From assembly GCA_021018815.1 (NCBI GenBank), contig JAITYX010000004.1, positions 6,142,001 through 6,206,000 on the forward strand: 64,000 nucleotides of DNA, given 5' to 3'. Each line of letters opens with the position of its first letter. Positions within the stretch are counted from its first letter, which is position 1. The notes below the pieces were generated by a model. The model saw only the letters and a program-made list of their open reading frames with translations. It had not been told where the DNA came from and did no database searches. Shown here one piece after another: positions 36,966 to 50,617 of this stretch. This stretch comes from Talinum fruticosum. Taxonomy: Eukaryota; Streptophyta; Magnoliopsida; Caryophyllales; Talinaceae. The position numbers were made by a program, and so were the translations under genes.

Positions 36966-39900
36966 CCATCAATGAGTCAAAAACTTTCATTAGTGAACAC
37001 ATTTTGGCAGATTCGAGTTTGTTGCATTCTTCCAATGTTACATCTAATTATTCTAATTCACATGGTGTTCAATTTGTTTTACATTACAGAAAACAAAGAA
37101 AATTTTATGATAAAGGAACTCACATGGGAAAAGAATATAAATAATTTTATCAATAAATTTTGAGTCAAGTTTAAGACATGCTGGCCAAAACTAGGAAAGG
37201 CTATAGTTACTCCATCGAACAAGCTAGAGGAAAGTGAGAAAAGAAATCCTAATGAACTTTAAATGTAAAATTTGCTGATTTGGGAGTTTAATGACATCCA
37301 AAATCAACATTTCACGACTTTGAATACTGAATCTCGCCCCCATATACATACCAGTACTCAGAGACTCCACTTCAATAAAAAATAAATAGTCTCCCCTAAA
37401 ATAACTGAACATAAACTTGGATCCACAGTTATGTAACAAGGCATAGAATCCCTCCCTTTCTTCCATCACAAATCATGCATGACACATGTCAATCAAACAC
37501 AAAAGGGCTAGCTCAGCATCCTGATCACTAGAATGTCCTAGAGAAATCAAAGGCGCCAAACTAACAAGGAGTTATGACAAAAGCAAGTCCAATATATCTT
37601 AAAAAACCAAAAGGGGCACAGAAACTTAAGATGTTTATTTTCTTAAAAGGAAAAAATAGCAGATATTTGCATAAATTATTGCTGAGTAAAGCACTGGTCA
37701 GTGGAAACTTACCACATCGAAGGAAGTGAAGATCATCAGTTTAAGAAAGGGGACCAATAAAAAAGGTTTTTGAACTCAATTTAGGAAACGAGGCCAGAAA
37801 ATTCTAATCAATAGTGGGAAGAGAATGGAACAATTGAAACTTGAAAGACCCCCACGTGCATCGAGAACCATGTTCTGATAACAAGTTCTGCACACTCCAA
37901 GATTATAAAAATCACATTTAAGAGGTCTTACTACTTACAGTTCAAGTAGGATCCATTTCTTATAAATAATATTGATTAAAGCAGAGATGCTAAAGTATAC
38001 CCAGGGGAACAAACCGTGCTTTCGTTGCTCTAAAATCATCTCTGGAAACTAATTATTTTATCATTAGGATTACTGTCACAGGTTAAAGATACTTACAAAA
38101 AACAGACATCAGTAAAAACGAAATTGAAACCCACATTTATCACTCATCATGCAATAGCAAGAAAATGAGATGAATTTTTCCCTGTTTGGAAGGGAGGAAT
38201 GCAAAGCACATGATGGACATGTCTAGATGGCATGGAACTACCCTGAAGCCTTGTAAGAAAAGGCAAGTATAAAGTTAACTTTCTACAACTTTCATGTGAA
38301 GAAAAAGCCAACAAGGGATCATCGGCCAACTTGATCATTCTTTTTCACCCAAGGAGAGGAATAAAAAAGAGGGAGAGAAAAAGAAACAAGCAATGACAAT
38401 CTCTTGGATATGAAGAGAAATTTGAGGGCCTGATTTCTCATAAGATACCAACAACTATTGTAGTTTTATCACACATGTAGGAAACCAACAAAACATAATA
38501 ATTAGAGATCCCAATCTCCTGTAGACCCACTTATTTATCAGAGTTGTCTTATTTTCTCTCTTAAAAATAAAGAAGCCTATGTTTGGTGAAAATCTGAGTT
38601 TCCGCATGATAGCCCCATAAGCAATTATGGAACTCACCTAACCTTAAAATCTTTATTTTACATTGTACTATGTACGGTAGGCAATGATCAGAAATCCAAA
38701 AATCCATCCATTAAATCAATGTGCACGGGAAAAAAGATACCAGATTGTAGAAGCAATTCACAGGGTACCAGATGAATCAACTTCAGATGTAGTTTGGAAA
38801 TTACAGTCAACATAGTCATATACACCTATTTTCGGAAGGGGTTCCATTGCTAATCCCTCTAACATAGTTTCCTCCGTGTTGCAAAATCTCATTCATCCTA
38901 AAGGAGAACCCTCCTTTCTACAAATTCCGCATCCTAATTTCTCTCAAGCATTAACCCACATACTAGCCTATGCTAAATACAGCCTAGCTTGCTGATTCAG
39001 CTGAAAAGAATTTCTGAGTTGCTCTTGAAAGAGGCAAAGTTACAAACTTAGAGTTGATTTTAATTTTTAAATGGTTCCCAGTAAACACAAACAGAACAAT
39101 ACGGACACTCCATTAGCTGCACTGCTTATTTGGTACATTAAATATTCACATTAAGATGGTAAAGATCAAGATTCAAAATGACTAGGAAACAAGTCTTCAC
39201 AATCTACAGAGACCAAACCCCATACTTGAACCGAGAATACCTTAACAATATAAATGCACAACCCAATCATAAGTCAATACCCCCATAATATGTGAGTTAC
39301 AGGAGTTGATCAACAACCTAGTTCTTCAATAACTTAGTAATTAAAGCCCATAGCAAGAGGAGACTACTATAGTCAGCTTTTCTTTTCAAATTAGGGGTCC
39401 TGTCAGAAAAACTTCAAAGCATTTCTGATTTTTAACACATCACCTTTATAATTTCTCTTTAAGTAACCTCCTTTTAAAATGTTCTTTCCTCCATCAATCT
39501 AACCTCTCAAATTTCTTGAGAAAATTCATTTAAGATTGCCTATCACCAGTGAACAAGATTTAACAATCACTATTCGACTTATTGTTATTTTAATTTCCAC
39601 TTATTAGTTCTACCCTCACAGTTACTTTTTTAAAAAATAAATATATCTAATTTTTCTTTTGAATTACTTAAGGGAGGACAAAAATGCCAATTCTTAGTTA
39701 TCCTGCAAAAAAGTTATTTGCAGTGGTTCATTTTAGAAGGATTATTGCAAAAGATGATATCTAAGAGAAAAAAATACATCAAAATACATAACCAGTGGCT
39801 CTTAAAAAAGATATCAAACTACATTGCTAGTGCTTTCTTAAGTGGCTTGTGTTTATAAGGTGATATATGACAAAAAAGGATAACCCTTCATAAAAGAAGA

Positions 39901-42900
39901 GTTCATAGTTAGCCACAGAATTTTCCCAAGGAACAATTATTAATTCATTTCACAGCAAGAGAATAAGAAACCGAAAATATGGATGAATTTGGAAGGGTGC
40001 CAATTAAATAAGTTGCAATTATAATATATATACTTAAGTTATTAACCAGACAAAGGAGGGGAAATTCACTGGAAAAATCAGAACAAACGCCAAAATCATA
40101 GGAGGAGAACAATAGAGCATCGGCCATAAATAGGAAATACTAATAGCAGGACTGTCAATTTTCTCCCATTCTTTTCCCACATGATAGCTCTTTTCATCTT
40201 TTCTATGTGGTATTCATCAGTAGAGAAGTGGGACTATTAGGTATGCAGGACTTTACTTTTTGTATGTTTAGATGCCTTAAAGGTGGGAATGACAAGGTGA
40301 TGAAATCTCACATCAGCCCTTTTTACCCTTATCAGAGCAAGAGAAAAGAAGCCATAACGCATAATGAAGAGCGATTAGTTGGGTGATTGTGAAAGCATGT
40401 GGCCAGCCATGAGGATTGAATGGTGCACATGAATCAAGGAAAAAAGCAGCATAAACTTTGTTTAATGGGGAAGCATTATTAGTTTAATGGGTGATCAGGG
40501 ATGCTACCAGCTAGCTGGGGGTTTTTTTCCGTTTTTTTGAGGGGTGGGGGATGGGAGGAACTGGGATCAAGATATCTTGTTAAATTATTATTCTAGGAAT
40601 AGAGAGGAACCAGAAAGTAAAATAGGTTTTAGATTGAAAACATTGTCTTTACTAGCAAACGATTCAGTGGTAGGTGTGCACAACTCCAATAACATATGAT
40701 TAATAGGTAGACATCACTGGGACAGAGAGACAAAGACTATAAGAAAGGGCATCTTAGACCAGAGTGAGATCCAGACAATAATATCTTTCCCTTCTTTTTA
40801 CTTTTTTTGTTGGGGTTGAGGTGGGGACTTGATATAGCACAGGCAATAATGAGGAGTTAGAAACATAAGCTCTAATATGAGGAGATCGAATGCTACTGCA
40901 GGAGAACTAAAAATTAGCTTTTTTCTTAGAAATAAGATCATTCAGAATCAAACTCCATGGTATTTTCACATTTCAGGTTTTTTCTATTTAATCTTAGTAT
41001 TAAAGCTCATTTCATACTCATATAGAATGACTTGAAATTCAAAAGAAGTATGCAACAGAGAAAATTACTAGAAATAGTGTAAAAATTTGGTTGGCAATCT
41101 TTGCGTTTTTGCGATGCATTTTACACTGTATAGTAGCAAGACGCACAAAAAGCCAAAATTTTGCTGCAGCACTAATAAAGTTATTGGTTTATGTCCCCAG
41201 ATACATTGGATTCACACCACCACAGCAGTCCTATATAATAATAACCTACTTAATAAGCAATACAATGTTCCAAAATGTTGTTTATGGAGCATCATCTTTC
41301 CAACTAGGGACCACATGGGGTCACACTGCATTCAAGAATAGAGCAATTAATTAACAATCGGACAAAAGACCATTCTAGAACCCTGGCTTAAGTAATCATT
41401 TTGAGATTGGGCGACGAATAAATTTCAGTTCCCAAGTAAGTTTTAAACTAAACCTTAGGAAGAAAGTTCAAAGGGAAATGGAAGGATACAACATCCTCAT
41501 ACCATATTTACAGTCTCTTCAAGAAAATTAGAAAGATTCTATGCTTCTGTCCCTTTACAGGCCCCTGCTCACCTTCTCAGCAGCAAATAAGCCATTTTAG
41601 GTACTGTTTGTAGCTTCAAATCACAGAGCAGTTTAGGAAAATGCTTCACTAAATTGTCCTACATTTTCTGGGTTGAGTAGTATTTAGCCAACCTTTTTAA
41701 AAGTTCAGGGTCTAGCAGATACAGCCTCTAAATGATTCAGAGGTGACTCAAGGGTAAGATTGCAAAGATAAATCTCAACCCCCACACCTTGCCTGAGGAA
41801 GACTCAAGGCTATGGGTTTGGTTTGAGTTCTTTCCCTACCTCTCCAATTTCTTTCTAAGTACATCTTCTTCCGCTTTCCTCTAGCTACATTCAAACAATA
41901 TGTATGAGGCCATAAAAATATATGAAACAGCATATAGTAAACCAACAAAGAACACAGAAATATTTTTAGATACGAGATATTTTTTGCAATCAATCACCGA
42001 GACAGGTGGTGAAGGTGGATCAGCAATCTTCAAAAATAACCATGTACAAGATAGTACACCACTACAAAAAATAAAAGGTCTCTAAAATGAATCCACCCAC
42101 AAAAGAGCACACTAGTGTTGCATAGTTCTGTTGAAGTAGTCCCAGCAAAAAGAGATATATCCATACACGATTATTCACTCATGCTGGATCTAATATGATC
42201 CACTGATTCATATCCAGAAAAAAGACACCATTCTTTCAGGCTAATAGGCAAGTTAACAAAAAAATTTCCCAAGGGAATAAGTTGTGCAATTTCTGGAGTA
42301 CTTATCCCTCCACATACCAAGATACTTGAGAACTAACATAAAGGCTCTAAGGGGAATTCCAAAACTACATCTTCACCAAAGTAAAAACAAGCAACACAGA
42401 TCAAGCGTCTCTACCAGGCACCAGAAATCATATACTGGATACTGGACAGTATATTGTAATTACAACAGCCGTCAATGATGATAATTTCATAAAAAGAATA
42501 ATGTTGATGTAAAATATGTCATCTGAGCTCAGCTCAAAAGGAATTAGATCCCCCTCCACTTATAAACTGAGTTGATTGTATTTAAAATTGGCTTTTGGTG
42601 CTGGGAAAGAGCCGCTGGCCGGCTTTTAAGCAGAGGTACCATACATAAGATTTTTTTCTGTGCGCAAGGTTTAGAGACTCGATTCTTACAGCTAGCATCT
42701 CATAATTTACCATCATATCATATAACATATATCTACAGATCAAATCCTGGGTTTTCGACTTCTAGGCTTCAGGGTTTCCACGGTAATACGTTTAGCTATT
42801 CTGTTAAATACATGTTCAAAAGATAAGCTAAGCGTGCATTACAGAAGGAAAAACTGACCTACATATGTCAAAGATATCTACGCATATGAATCTGATATAT

Positions 42901-44245
42901 TTTTAGGTTTGGACTCCAGAAACTTTAGTTTTATTTTATGAAAACTTGAAAATGCTAAGTCTGAACTTGCCAACACAGAAAACATCTAGTTTTTATGCCG
43001 TAAAGAGTAATTCCAGAAACTCCAGTCAGTTATACCTCATAGAAGAGGGACCTCCAAAAATCTATCTCCATACCATCCAAGAAGCATATACCAAAATTTG
43101 GGCTCAAAAACAATCAACACCCACAATTGACTGAAGATTCAACGTAAAACAAGGTTTAAATTCTGCATTCTCCGTATGAAACAGAAAGTATTACTTCATC
43201 AGATGAGAAACACAGGCTTCAACTAGTTATAAAAGTACAATTATTTAGCAGCAAAGGTTGATGCTGCCTCTCTGGGCAGTAAAAAGACACATTCTTGAAT
43301 GTTTGTACAAGAATCAATTACAGCATACTTCGGAAGTATGAAATAAGTAAACATATCCTAAACTAAGCACAGAGCAACTGGAGTTTCAGACACAGTCTTC
43401 AGGTTATCCACAATATTCTTATAAGCGCAAATCTGCTTCAACAAATACCAGCATAATTTGTAAGCAAAGTCAGAAACAGACTCACCCAGTAAAAGATATT
43501 TTCAATGCCCCCAATGAAGCTGTGAGATCATCAGTGACTCCAGTCGAGAAAGCAATTCCAAATGAAGCTTTCAGCTATACAAACTTACAAGAAGCAATCT
43601 GCAGAAATATAAAACAGGGCTTGTAATGGGCTAACAGGAAATGGAAGAGGAAGCCTGATAGCATGATCAATGAATGTAGTCCTACAAAAAAGATTAGATC
43701 ACCTGACTAGAAACATCTTCACCGCCTCTCTAAAATATATACTTATATATAGAAACACTATTAGCAATTACCCAAAGTTTAACTCAAAGAAATTTGACAA
43801 AATGAAAATAGCAAATTAAGCAAACACATTGACAGTTACGAGCAGCCTTGAACATACAAATTTTGAATACTACTGTCAACAACTAAAAATCTAACATTCT
43901 TGAAAAATTCTAATAACAAGGGGCTCTAATGCATCATCAAACATCCAAAGCAGCATAAGCATACGAATTCCAAGATTCATAAGTTTAACACTGTATTACA
44001 CTATTGCAACTTGGCATATTCATAAACAATCTGTGAATAACCAGACTTTAACTTAGTATTTTTCAAACAATTAAGCTGCGACATTTACTCATTTACATCA
44101 GATATGTATGATTGTATGTAGCAACTGGCAAGCATGCAGGACCAATTTCAAGATGAAGACATTAGCATTGAAAGATAAACTTACAAAGCATTAAAGATAT
44201 ACAATACAAATATCAAGGATAAGGAGTAACAAAGACTGTCGCACC
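35481..44245. other. 8.8-kb stretch without a supported gene
   Basis: Only short frames without domains on both strands. Features seen: GA microsatellite at 36940-36963; two segments near 40391-40515 and 40674-40722 that match the flanks of the O-methyltransferase copies further right (see findings); a CACTACAAAAAA word near 42059. The left part of the TTG1 transcript (3' UTR, possibly with an intron) may lie at its right end. Confidence 0.45.
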
Positions 44246-45268
44246 TCAGACTCGCAACAGCTGCAACTTAGTCGAAAAGGCGATGGCAATCCAATCCGGC
44301 TGAGCCAGAGACCAGTGCAACTGGTTAATCTCTGACCCGGCTGAGTACATTGAGACAGGATCAATTCCGTTGGGTCCAACAACGGTAGGAAGTTCCCAGA
44401 TGAGGGCCTGGGCATCATCCCCAGCAGAGCAAATATGCCGGCCACTCCGCGGTGCCCAGGCCACCGCATTGACACTAGCCCTATGCCTTTCGAGCTCGGC
44501 CACCGGAATTGTTGGGGAGCGGATGTCCAAGATCACAACCTTGTTACTATCCATCAAAATTGTGGCCATGTACCTCAAATCCGCCTTGTTCCAAGCCAAC
44601 CTGAGCAAGGGAGTATCAGGCTCCGGCGACTCGTAGAGAATCGTCGAATGCTCCTTATCCCTCAAATCGAATATTCTGACGCTCCCATCGGCGGAGACGG
44701 AGGCGAAAACCCCGGCGTCGCCCCACGCAATGTCGTAAACCTCTTTGTCGTGCGCAATCAACTGCGTGTCCACCACTCCCTTCTCGATATCCCAAATCGT
44801 GCATGTCGTATCGATGCTGGAGGTCCCAATCCGGTGGGGAATCACGTCGTTCCAGTCGAAGGAGGTCAGCGGGGCGCAGAATTCGCTCGATTTGGAGTTA
44901 TTAAGGACAGAGACTGGCTCCACGACAGCGTCGTTCTGGATGGTGTGGAGCCGGAGGAAGTCGGCGGAGGAGGCAAGGAGGAGGGAGGACGAGGACGATA
45001 GAGAAACGGCGGACGAAGGCTGAAACATGAGCTTGGTCGGAGGATAAGGGTGGGCGAATGAGAGGTTAGGGTTTGGGGTTAGGGTTAGGGTTTTGTCGTC
45101 GAATGAGAGGATGTCGACGCGGTTGTTGTACTCTTCTAGGAAGCTTCCGACGGCGATCAACTGGCCGGCGGAGGAGGGAGAGAAAGACATGGCGTAAAGA
45201 GGGTTGGGGGAATCATAGGTGACGAAGCTGTTGGATCGGACGTGAGAATCTTGGGTTGAATTCTCCAT
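44246..45268 (-). CDS. TTG1: WD40 protein TTG1 (MBW complex subunit)
   Basis: An intact minus-strand gene of 340 residues, the TTG1 size, with the coding part in one exon. It matches TTG1 throughout: N-terminal [48 protein letters not shown] repeats ending [31 protein letters not shown] and ALIWELPTV, and C-terminal [13 protein letters not shown]1 is the WD-repeat scaffold joining R2R3-MYB and bHLH factors to control anthocyanin and proanthocyanidin genes, trichomes, root hairs and seed-coat mucilage. The start is set at the MENST methionine (ATG complement 45266-45268); a longer frame to 45283 begins with TTG. Codons near 45064-45095 spell telomere-like sequence. W-box cores (TTGAC) lie upstream near 45397 and 45416, and a telo-box-like TTTTAGGGTTTA near 45331. 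Confidence 0.95.
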   Translation of the reverse strand: MENSTQDSHVRSNSFVTYDSPNPLYAMSFSPSSAGQLIAVGSFLEEYNNRVDILSFDDKTLTLTPNPNLSFAHPYPPTKLMFQPSSAVSLSSSSSLLLASSADFLRLHTIQNDAVVEPVSVLNNSKSSEFCAPLTSFDWNDVIPHRIGTSSIDTTCTIWDIEKGVVDTQLIAHDKEVYDIAWGDAGVFASVSADGSVRIFDLRDKEHSTILYESPEPDTPLLRLAWNKADLRYMATILMDSNKVVILDIRSPTIPVAELERHRASVNAVAWAPRSGRHICSAGDDAQALIWELPTVVGPNGIDPVSMYSAGSEINQLHWSLAQPDWIAIAFSTKLQLLRV

Positions 45269-48200
45269 TTTGTTCGTCTGCAATTGAAATGGCGAAATAC
45301 AGAGCGAGAAGTGGAATTCGCAATTGAAATTTTAGGGTTTACAATGGACATGGAGGGAGAGATCAAAAGATGGAGGGAAGGAGGGGACTCAAAAGTCTTG
45401 ACTCGACCGAACAGTCAACGGTCGGCGTTGAAAGTCAGGAGTAGGGAGTAACCGCCACCTAACAAACTATTCAACGGTTAGCATCTAACTAGGCCCATAT
45501 AGAAACCCAGAGAAGGACAACATTGGGCCAGTTTGTTACAAACTTTAGGTCCCCAATTGATCCAAAACTTCAAACCTAAGCCCATGGAACTTTCTTTTTA
45601 GATGAACTATACCCATAAAGGGCAATATAAAGAATCGAACATAAGATTCAATACTCAGACCCTAGGCCCATGAAATATATTTATAAAGGAAAAAAAAAAA
45701 ACAAACCCGTGAAAACTTAACTTTCATTGGATAACAAGGTCCGGTCCTCGTTGTAACACTAGTCACTCGTTCATTTTTAATGAAAAAACAAATCATCATC
45801 CACTCTTTTAAGGCGTTTAAGTTTGCATATTATATATAGAATATATTTTTTTCAATAATACATCCCGAAGATCATAATAACTATATTAGTTAACATCCAT
45901 GTGTTGAATATGGTAGCCTTTTATATCATTGAAAGTTACGAGTGTGCTTAAATTATGCTACTAATACAACGCAGCCATTGACCGACCAGCTATAGAGACT
46001 AGTCGTTATTTTTTTTCTGTCCACCGATAGCTTACCATGGAAAATTCATAGTATAGCCAATAAACAAATCACCTTCAATATTGACAAAAAGGAAGACACA
46101 ATTTGACTAGCCAGAAATACACACACCCTTGTGCAATATATGTATTAATTTGTCGCAGAATTATTGCAAATGTATATTTATAGAACCGACACTAAATTTT
46201 TAAATATAATATATTGATATATTTTGGGTTTATATTTTGTTAGTGCAATTATATATATATTTTCACCATCGTCCAATTGTAAAATATTTTTCAAAAATTA
46301 TAATGTAATCTACTAACATGAATCTTTTATATGTTTAAATTGTAATGATTACACTGATAAGTGTCGATTACTACTAGTCAATAGTAATTATTATTTTGTA
46401 CATGTGGTGGATCTTTGTAAGGTAAGATTCCACAAACATCGATAAAGTTATATACAAAGAATTTATAGGACGAGTACTTGATAAGTAGTTTTCGATCTTA
46501 TATATAAAAGTTGTACCTTCTTTTTAGAATATGCGTCTTTGATATATCTATTTATATAGATTTTTATTTGACCTAAGGATTTTGTAAGGCATAGATGAAA
46601 AGCGCAACTTTATGAACGAAAAACTGATAAGAATTGATCGCGTTGTGTGCCTGAAAATGGTACTCCAATAAAGCCAAAAAAAAAAAAAGAAGCACGGTTT
46701 ATTATGAAACTCCAATGAAGAATACGAATCCAATGAAAGATGGGACGTGTGTGCTGTGCTTTGCTGTTGTGGGTGTCTACGTGAACTGGGGATGTCACAG
46801 CTCATTAGCCAATCACAGGGACAGGGAAAGAGATAGGGAAGGGTGCAGGGGCAGGAGCCGCCGGTTCCCGGTTGGGGCCATGGTTAGCCACTTATTCAAG
46901 ACTCAACCAGAAACCCATAAAGCCACTTTTAATATTGGCATACATCCAAGGCTACCTTAGCTCTGCATGTGCCACCACCACTCTTGTCATAAAAGCACGT
47001 ACGTCCTAAGTTATAGTTTATTTATCCCTTATTTATTTTATTTTCTAATAACTACTTTTCTCTTTATTTTCATTGTGTTGTGTTGAATTTATCTTATGAT
47101 TGCAATATGCTATAGTATTATAATAGTTGATAGGCTTTAGGGAATTCGAAAAACTTTCTTTTCGATAAAATAAAATAATAATTCAAATACTATAATTTAT
47201 AAAAATAGTTATAATTCTCGTCATTAATAAACGTCAACCAACACTCATTAGAACTCAATAACTCTTATAAATATCGATTACCATGTAACGGTAAATCCTC
47301 ATTAGAGCTGTGTTACATCAAATTTATTGATGTAAAGGAATCCTCTCTTTCATACTATGTATAATAAACCCAATAAAACTATGCAAAAAGTCAAAGTTAG
47401 GGTTTATCACTAACAAAGTAACAGCCATGGTGAATGGTAATCATCGTTCGTCAAGAGGGGAGAGGGTAGGTAAGATCCAGAGAGAGAGAGAGAGAGAAGG
47501 TCAGGGGCTGCTGGAGAAGCGAAAAGTGAGTAGTGCAGACGTGTGAATAATTTAAAACATATTCCTGCGTCATTATCTTGTAACATTTTTCTTGAGTTAG
47601 TCATTTAAATAGGGCGAGTTTTGTTTCAACTACACAGTAGTCCGACCCATGCACGATATTATTATGGCATAGTCAAATTAATGACCATGCCAGAAAATTA
47701 AGAATAAGGTTGTGACTTTTTTCTATAAAAAAAAAAAAAGAAAATTAATAAATAAATATATGTAAAGATAGCAAAATAATATACATCTTGTTACAGGCAT
47801 TATTTCTTTTTAAACTTACAATATGCATACATGTAAACCTGTTATTATGCCTTAAATCTTTAAAAAAAAAACTCAAAAATATTCTTACTAACAAAAGTTT
47901 AGCAGGAAATAGTGCTCTAAATCCAATTTACCAAAAAATAGGGGTGTCATGAGAGTCATAATCAGACGCTAAGACTTGTAATTAAGGTTGTTTTAACTTG
48001 TAATTAAGTTGTAAGTATGAAATTCTATCTCCAGCTATTTAACCCCGATTTCATGAGCTAGCTCCGGCGGACACGAGTTACAGCCCATGCATATGAAACG
48101 TGTGATTGGAGATGTAGCCCACGCTCATTGAACGGTGACGTTTACGCAATACATAACGCATCTCTCGATCGTCACACTGATGGGCGTAAGCCTATCATTA

Positions 48201-48373
48201 CACGTACGTCTTTAGTTGTTTTTTTTTTTGGCCACCATATTATTCACCCACAGTATATATATGTACGCATATTTGCAGATGATAGATAGCTACAAGAGCC
48301 TCCAGTTACCCTTAACTTGCTTCACTCTTTTTCTAGCTAGCTAGCTCTTTCTTTTTATCCCTTATCCTTTTCA
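45269..48373. other. Intergenic between TTG1 and the DMR6-like gene
   Basis: This holds TTG1 5' UTR/promoter at left, then AT-rich DNA. The stretch at 46700-46960 is more GC-rich, with CCAAT boxes, but encodes nothing recognisable. GA microsatellite at 47479-47497. A GCTA tetranucleotide run (about 48334-48347) precedes the next gene. Confidence 0.5.
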
Positions 48374-50617
48374 ATGGATGGGATGAAGGTCCTTTCCAGT
48401 GGAACCCCGTACCAACAACTTCCCTCAACTACATCCGGCCTGAACTCGAAAGGCCGCGACGCTCCGAATTAGCCGTCTCCGACTCCGATGATATGCCCAT
48501 TATCGACTTGGCTACTCATGACCGCTCCCTCATCCTTGACCAAATCCGTCATGCTTGTCGCAGCTACGGCTTTTTTCAGGTATTTTCTGTTCATATATAT
48601 GTATCTACCTTGATTATGAATGGCCTGGAGTAGATCTATACTCTTATCTTCTGAACCCGGAAAGTAGAGTTGGGTTTATTCAGTTTATATAGACTTGTGT
48701 ACGTTTTGAAATATAGGTGATAAATCATGGGGTGGCAAAGGAGACTGTGGAGGAAATGCTGAAAGTAGGAGAAATGTTCTTCAAGCTGCCAGTAGAGGAG
48801 AAGATGAAGGTGTATAGTGATGACCCGGGGAAGAAAGTGAGGTTGTCGACGAGTTTCAACGTGAAGAAAGAGAAAGTGCACAACTGGAGGGACTATCTTA
48901 GGCTCCATTGTTGGCCTCTTGAGGAGTTTGTTCCAGAATGGCCATCGAATCCGCCTTCCTTCAAGTTAGTATATATGCATTAGATAGCACAGGTTAAACC
49001 TTAGATTGCAACAGTAATCTATCTTTCTCTCTCTCTCTGTCTCTCTCTCTTCAATGATTGGATTGTTGTTCTGGTAAATTTGCAACAGTTGGCAAGCCAT
49101 GTCTGTTTTGGGTAGTGGGTGTCAAGAAGATATACTCCGCTTGCCACGTTCATGCCATGCCATACTGGTATCCCAATCTCATGGTTATCGCCAATAAAAA
49201 ATCTTCCCCGTGATCGATGTCAGTAGCTAAGGTTTAAGCTTTTTAATTTAGTGGCAGCGTCATGCTTGCGACTCAACTATGACGTTAACACTTCAGTTTT
49301 TTTATTCTAAGTACCATCCCGTCAATCCCATATCTCTTATTGGGCAGGACTACGGTAAAATTTTATCCCCATTCTACCCACCCCCAAAAGTGAAAAAATG
49401 GGTGATGATAAATATTCTGTGGCAAGATATTTACTAATTGTCTTGTTTTTATCATAATTTAATATAGCAGAATGATAAATATTCAAATTGTAAAATCTTC
49501 AAGAATTAGTAAAAATACACCCTAATCGGATCAACTTAAATTTAATTAGTGAAGACTATAATGTATATAATTTTATCATTTTGAAAATATGAATTATTAA
49601 AAGATAATTTTACCCTTCTGCTATTTAGTTATTATATTATCATACAATATTTTTAATTTAATACATGATATAAAACAAATATATATTAAAAAAGCTAGTA
49701 TTAAATATTTAAAGCAAGAAACTTAAGATGTCTTATTATAAGATATATTCAAAGTCACAATGTGAAAATTTATACTTGAAGCATGGCAGGGAAACAGTGA
49801 GCAAGTACTGCATAGAAGTTAGGGAACTTGGGTTGAGACTAGAGGAGTTGATATCAGAGAGCCTGGGTTTGGAGAGAGATTATCTGAGGAAGGTCCTGGG
49901 AGATCAAGGACAGCACATGGCGATCAACTATTATCCGCCGTGTCCGGAGCCACAGCTTACCTATGGGCTACCGGGCCATACCGACCCCAACACCCTCACC
50001 ATACTTCTTCAAGATCTCCATGTTTCTGGTCTTCAAGTTCTCAGGGATGGCAAATGGATCTCTAACAAGCCCCTTCCTCATGCGTTTGTCATCAACATTG
50101 GAGATCAATTGCAGGTGCAATTTCTAACGACAATCATTGAATGTGACAGTCTCATAAATGATTTAAGACAGAAAATTTTAGGGATAATTTCTATTATATA
50201 TATATATATGACACGTACGTATAACTCACGAAATTCTTAGATGATACTGTTTCGCCGAACAAGAGTGGTGACTGAAACCCGAGGCTCATGTCAAAGTTGG
50301 ATTATGATGGGATTATAATGATAATTTGCACACATTTTGCAGGCACTGAGTAATGGACTTTACAAGAGCGTATGGCACAGAGCAGTTGTGAATGCTGAAA
50401 AGGCAAGAATATCAGTGGCCTCTTTCCTCTGCCCTGCGAATGATGCATTGATCAGTGCTCCACCACTTCTAACGGTGGACAGTGGATCGCCCCAATTTAC
50501 AGGGAGTTTACATATGCTGAATACTACGAGAAATTCTGGAGTGGGAGTCTGGACGAGAAGCACTGCTTGGCGCTTTTCAAGAACCAACATTCAGATGCTT
50601 GTAAGCTAAAAGTGTAG
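48374..50617 (+). CDS. DMR6-like 2-oxoglutarate/Fe(II) dioxygenase, two frameshifts
   Basis: Four exons: 48374-48579, 48717-48964, 49790-50114, 50343-50617, with GT-AG junctions and agreeing phases; about 351 residues when the two lesions are allowed for. Exon 1 has YIRPELERPRRSE and MPIIDLA; exon 2 GVAKETVEEML and STSFNVKKEKVHNWRDYLRL; exon 3 NYYPPCPEP and the iron-binding HTD of GLPGHTDPNTLTILLQD; exon 4 the distal His in YKSVWHRAVVN and the 2-oxoglutarate-binding RIS. This is the DMR6/DLO1 subfamily, whose characterised members hydroxylate salicylic acid and act as susceptibility factors. Lesions: one base missing between 48426 and 48427, and one after 50488, each in a TC-initial serine codon. 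All catalytic residues are kept. It may be a recent pseudogene or affected by assembly errors. Confidence 0.88.

Noticed and set aside
44370..45023. Long plus-strand ORFs opposite TTG1
   Set aside because: They are shadows of the conserved minus-strand TTG1 coding sequence.
45064..45095. Interstitial telomere or chromosome end
   Set aside because: The repeats are short, imperfect and lie in the reading frame of an intact TTG1 gene.
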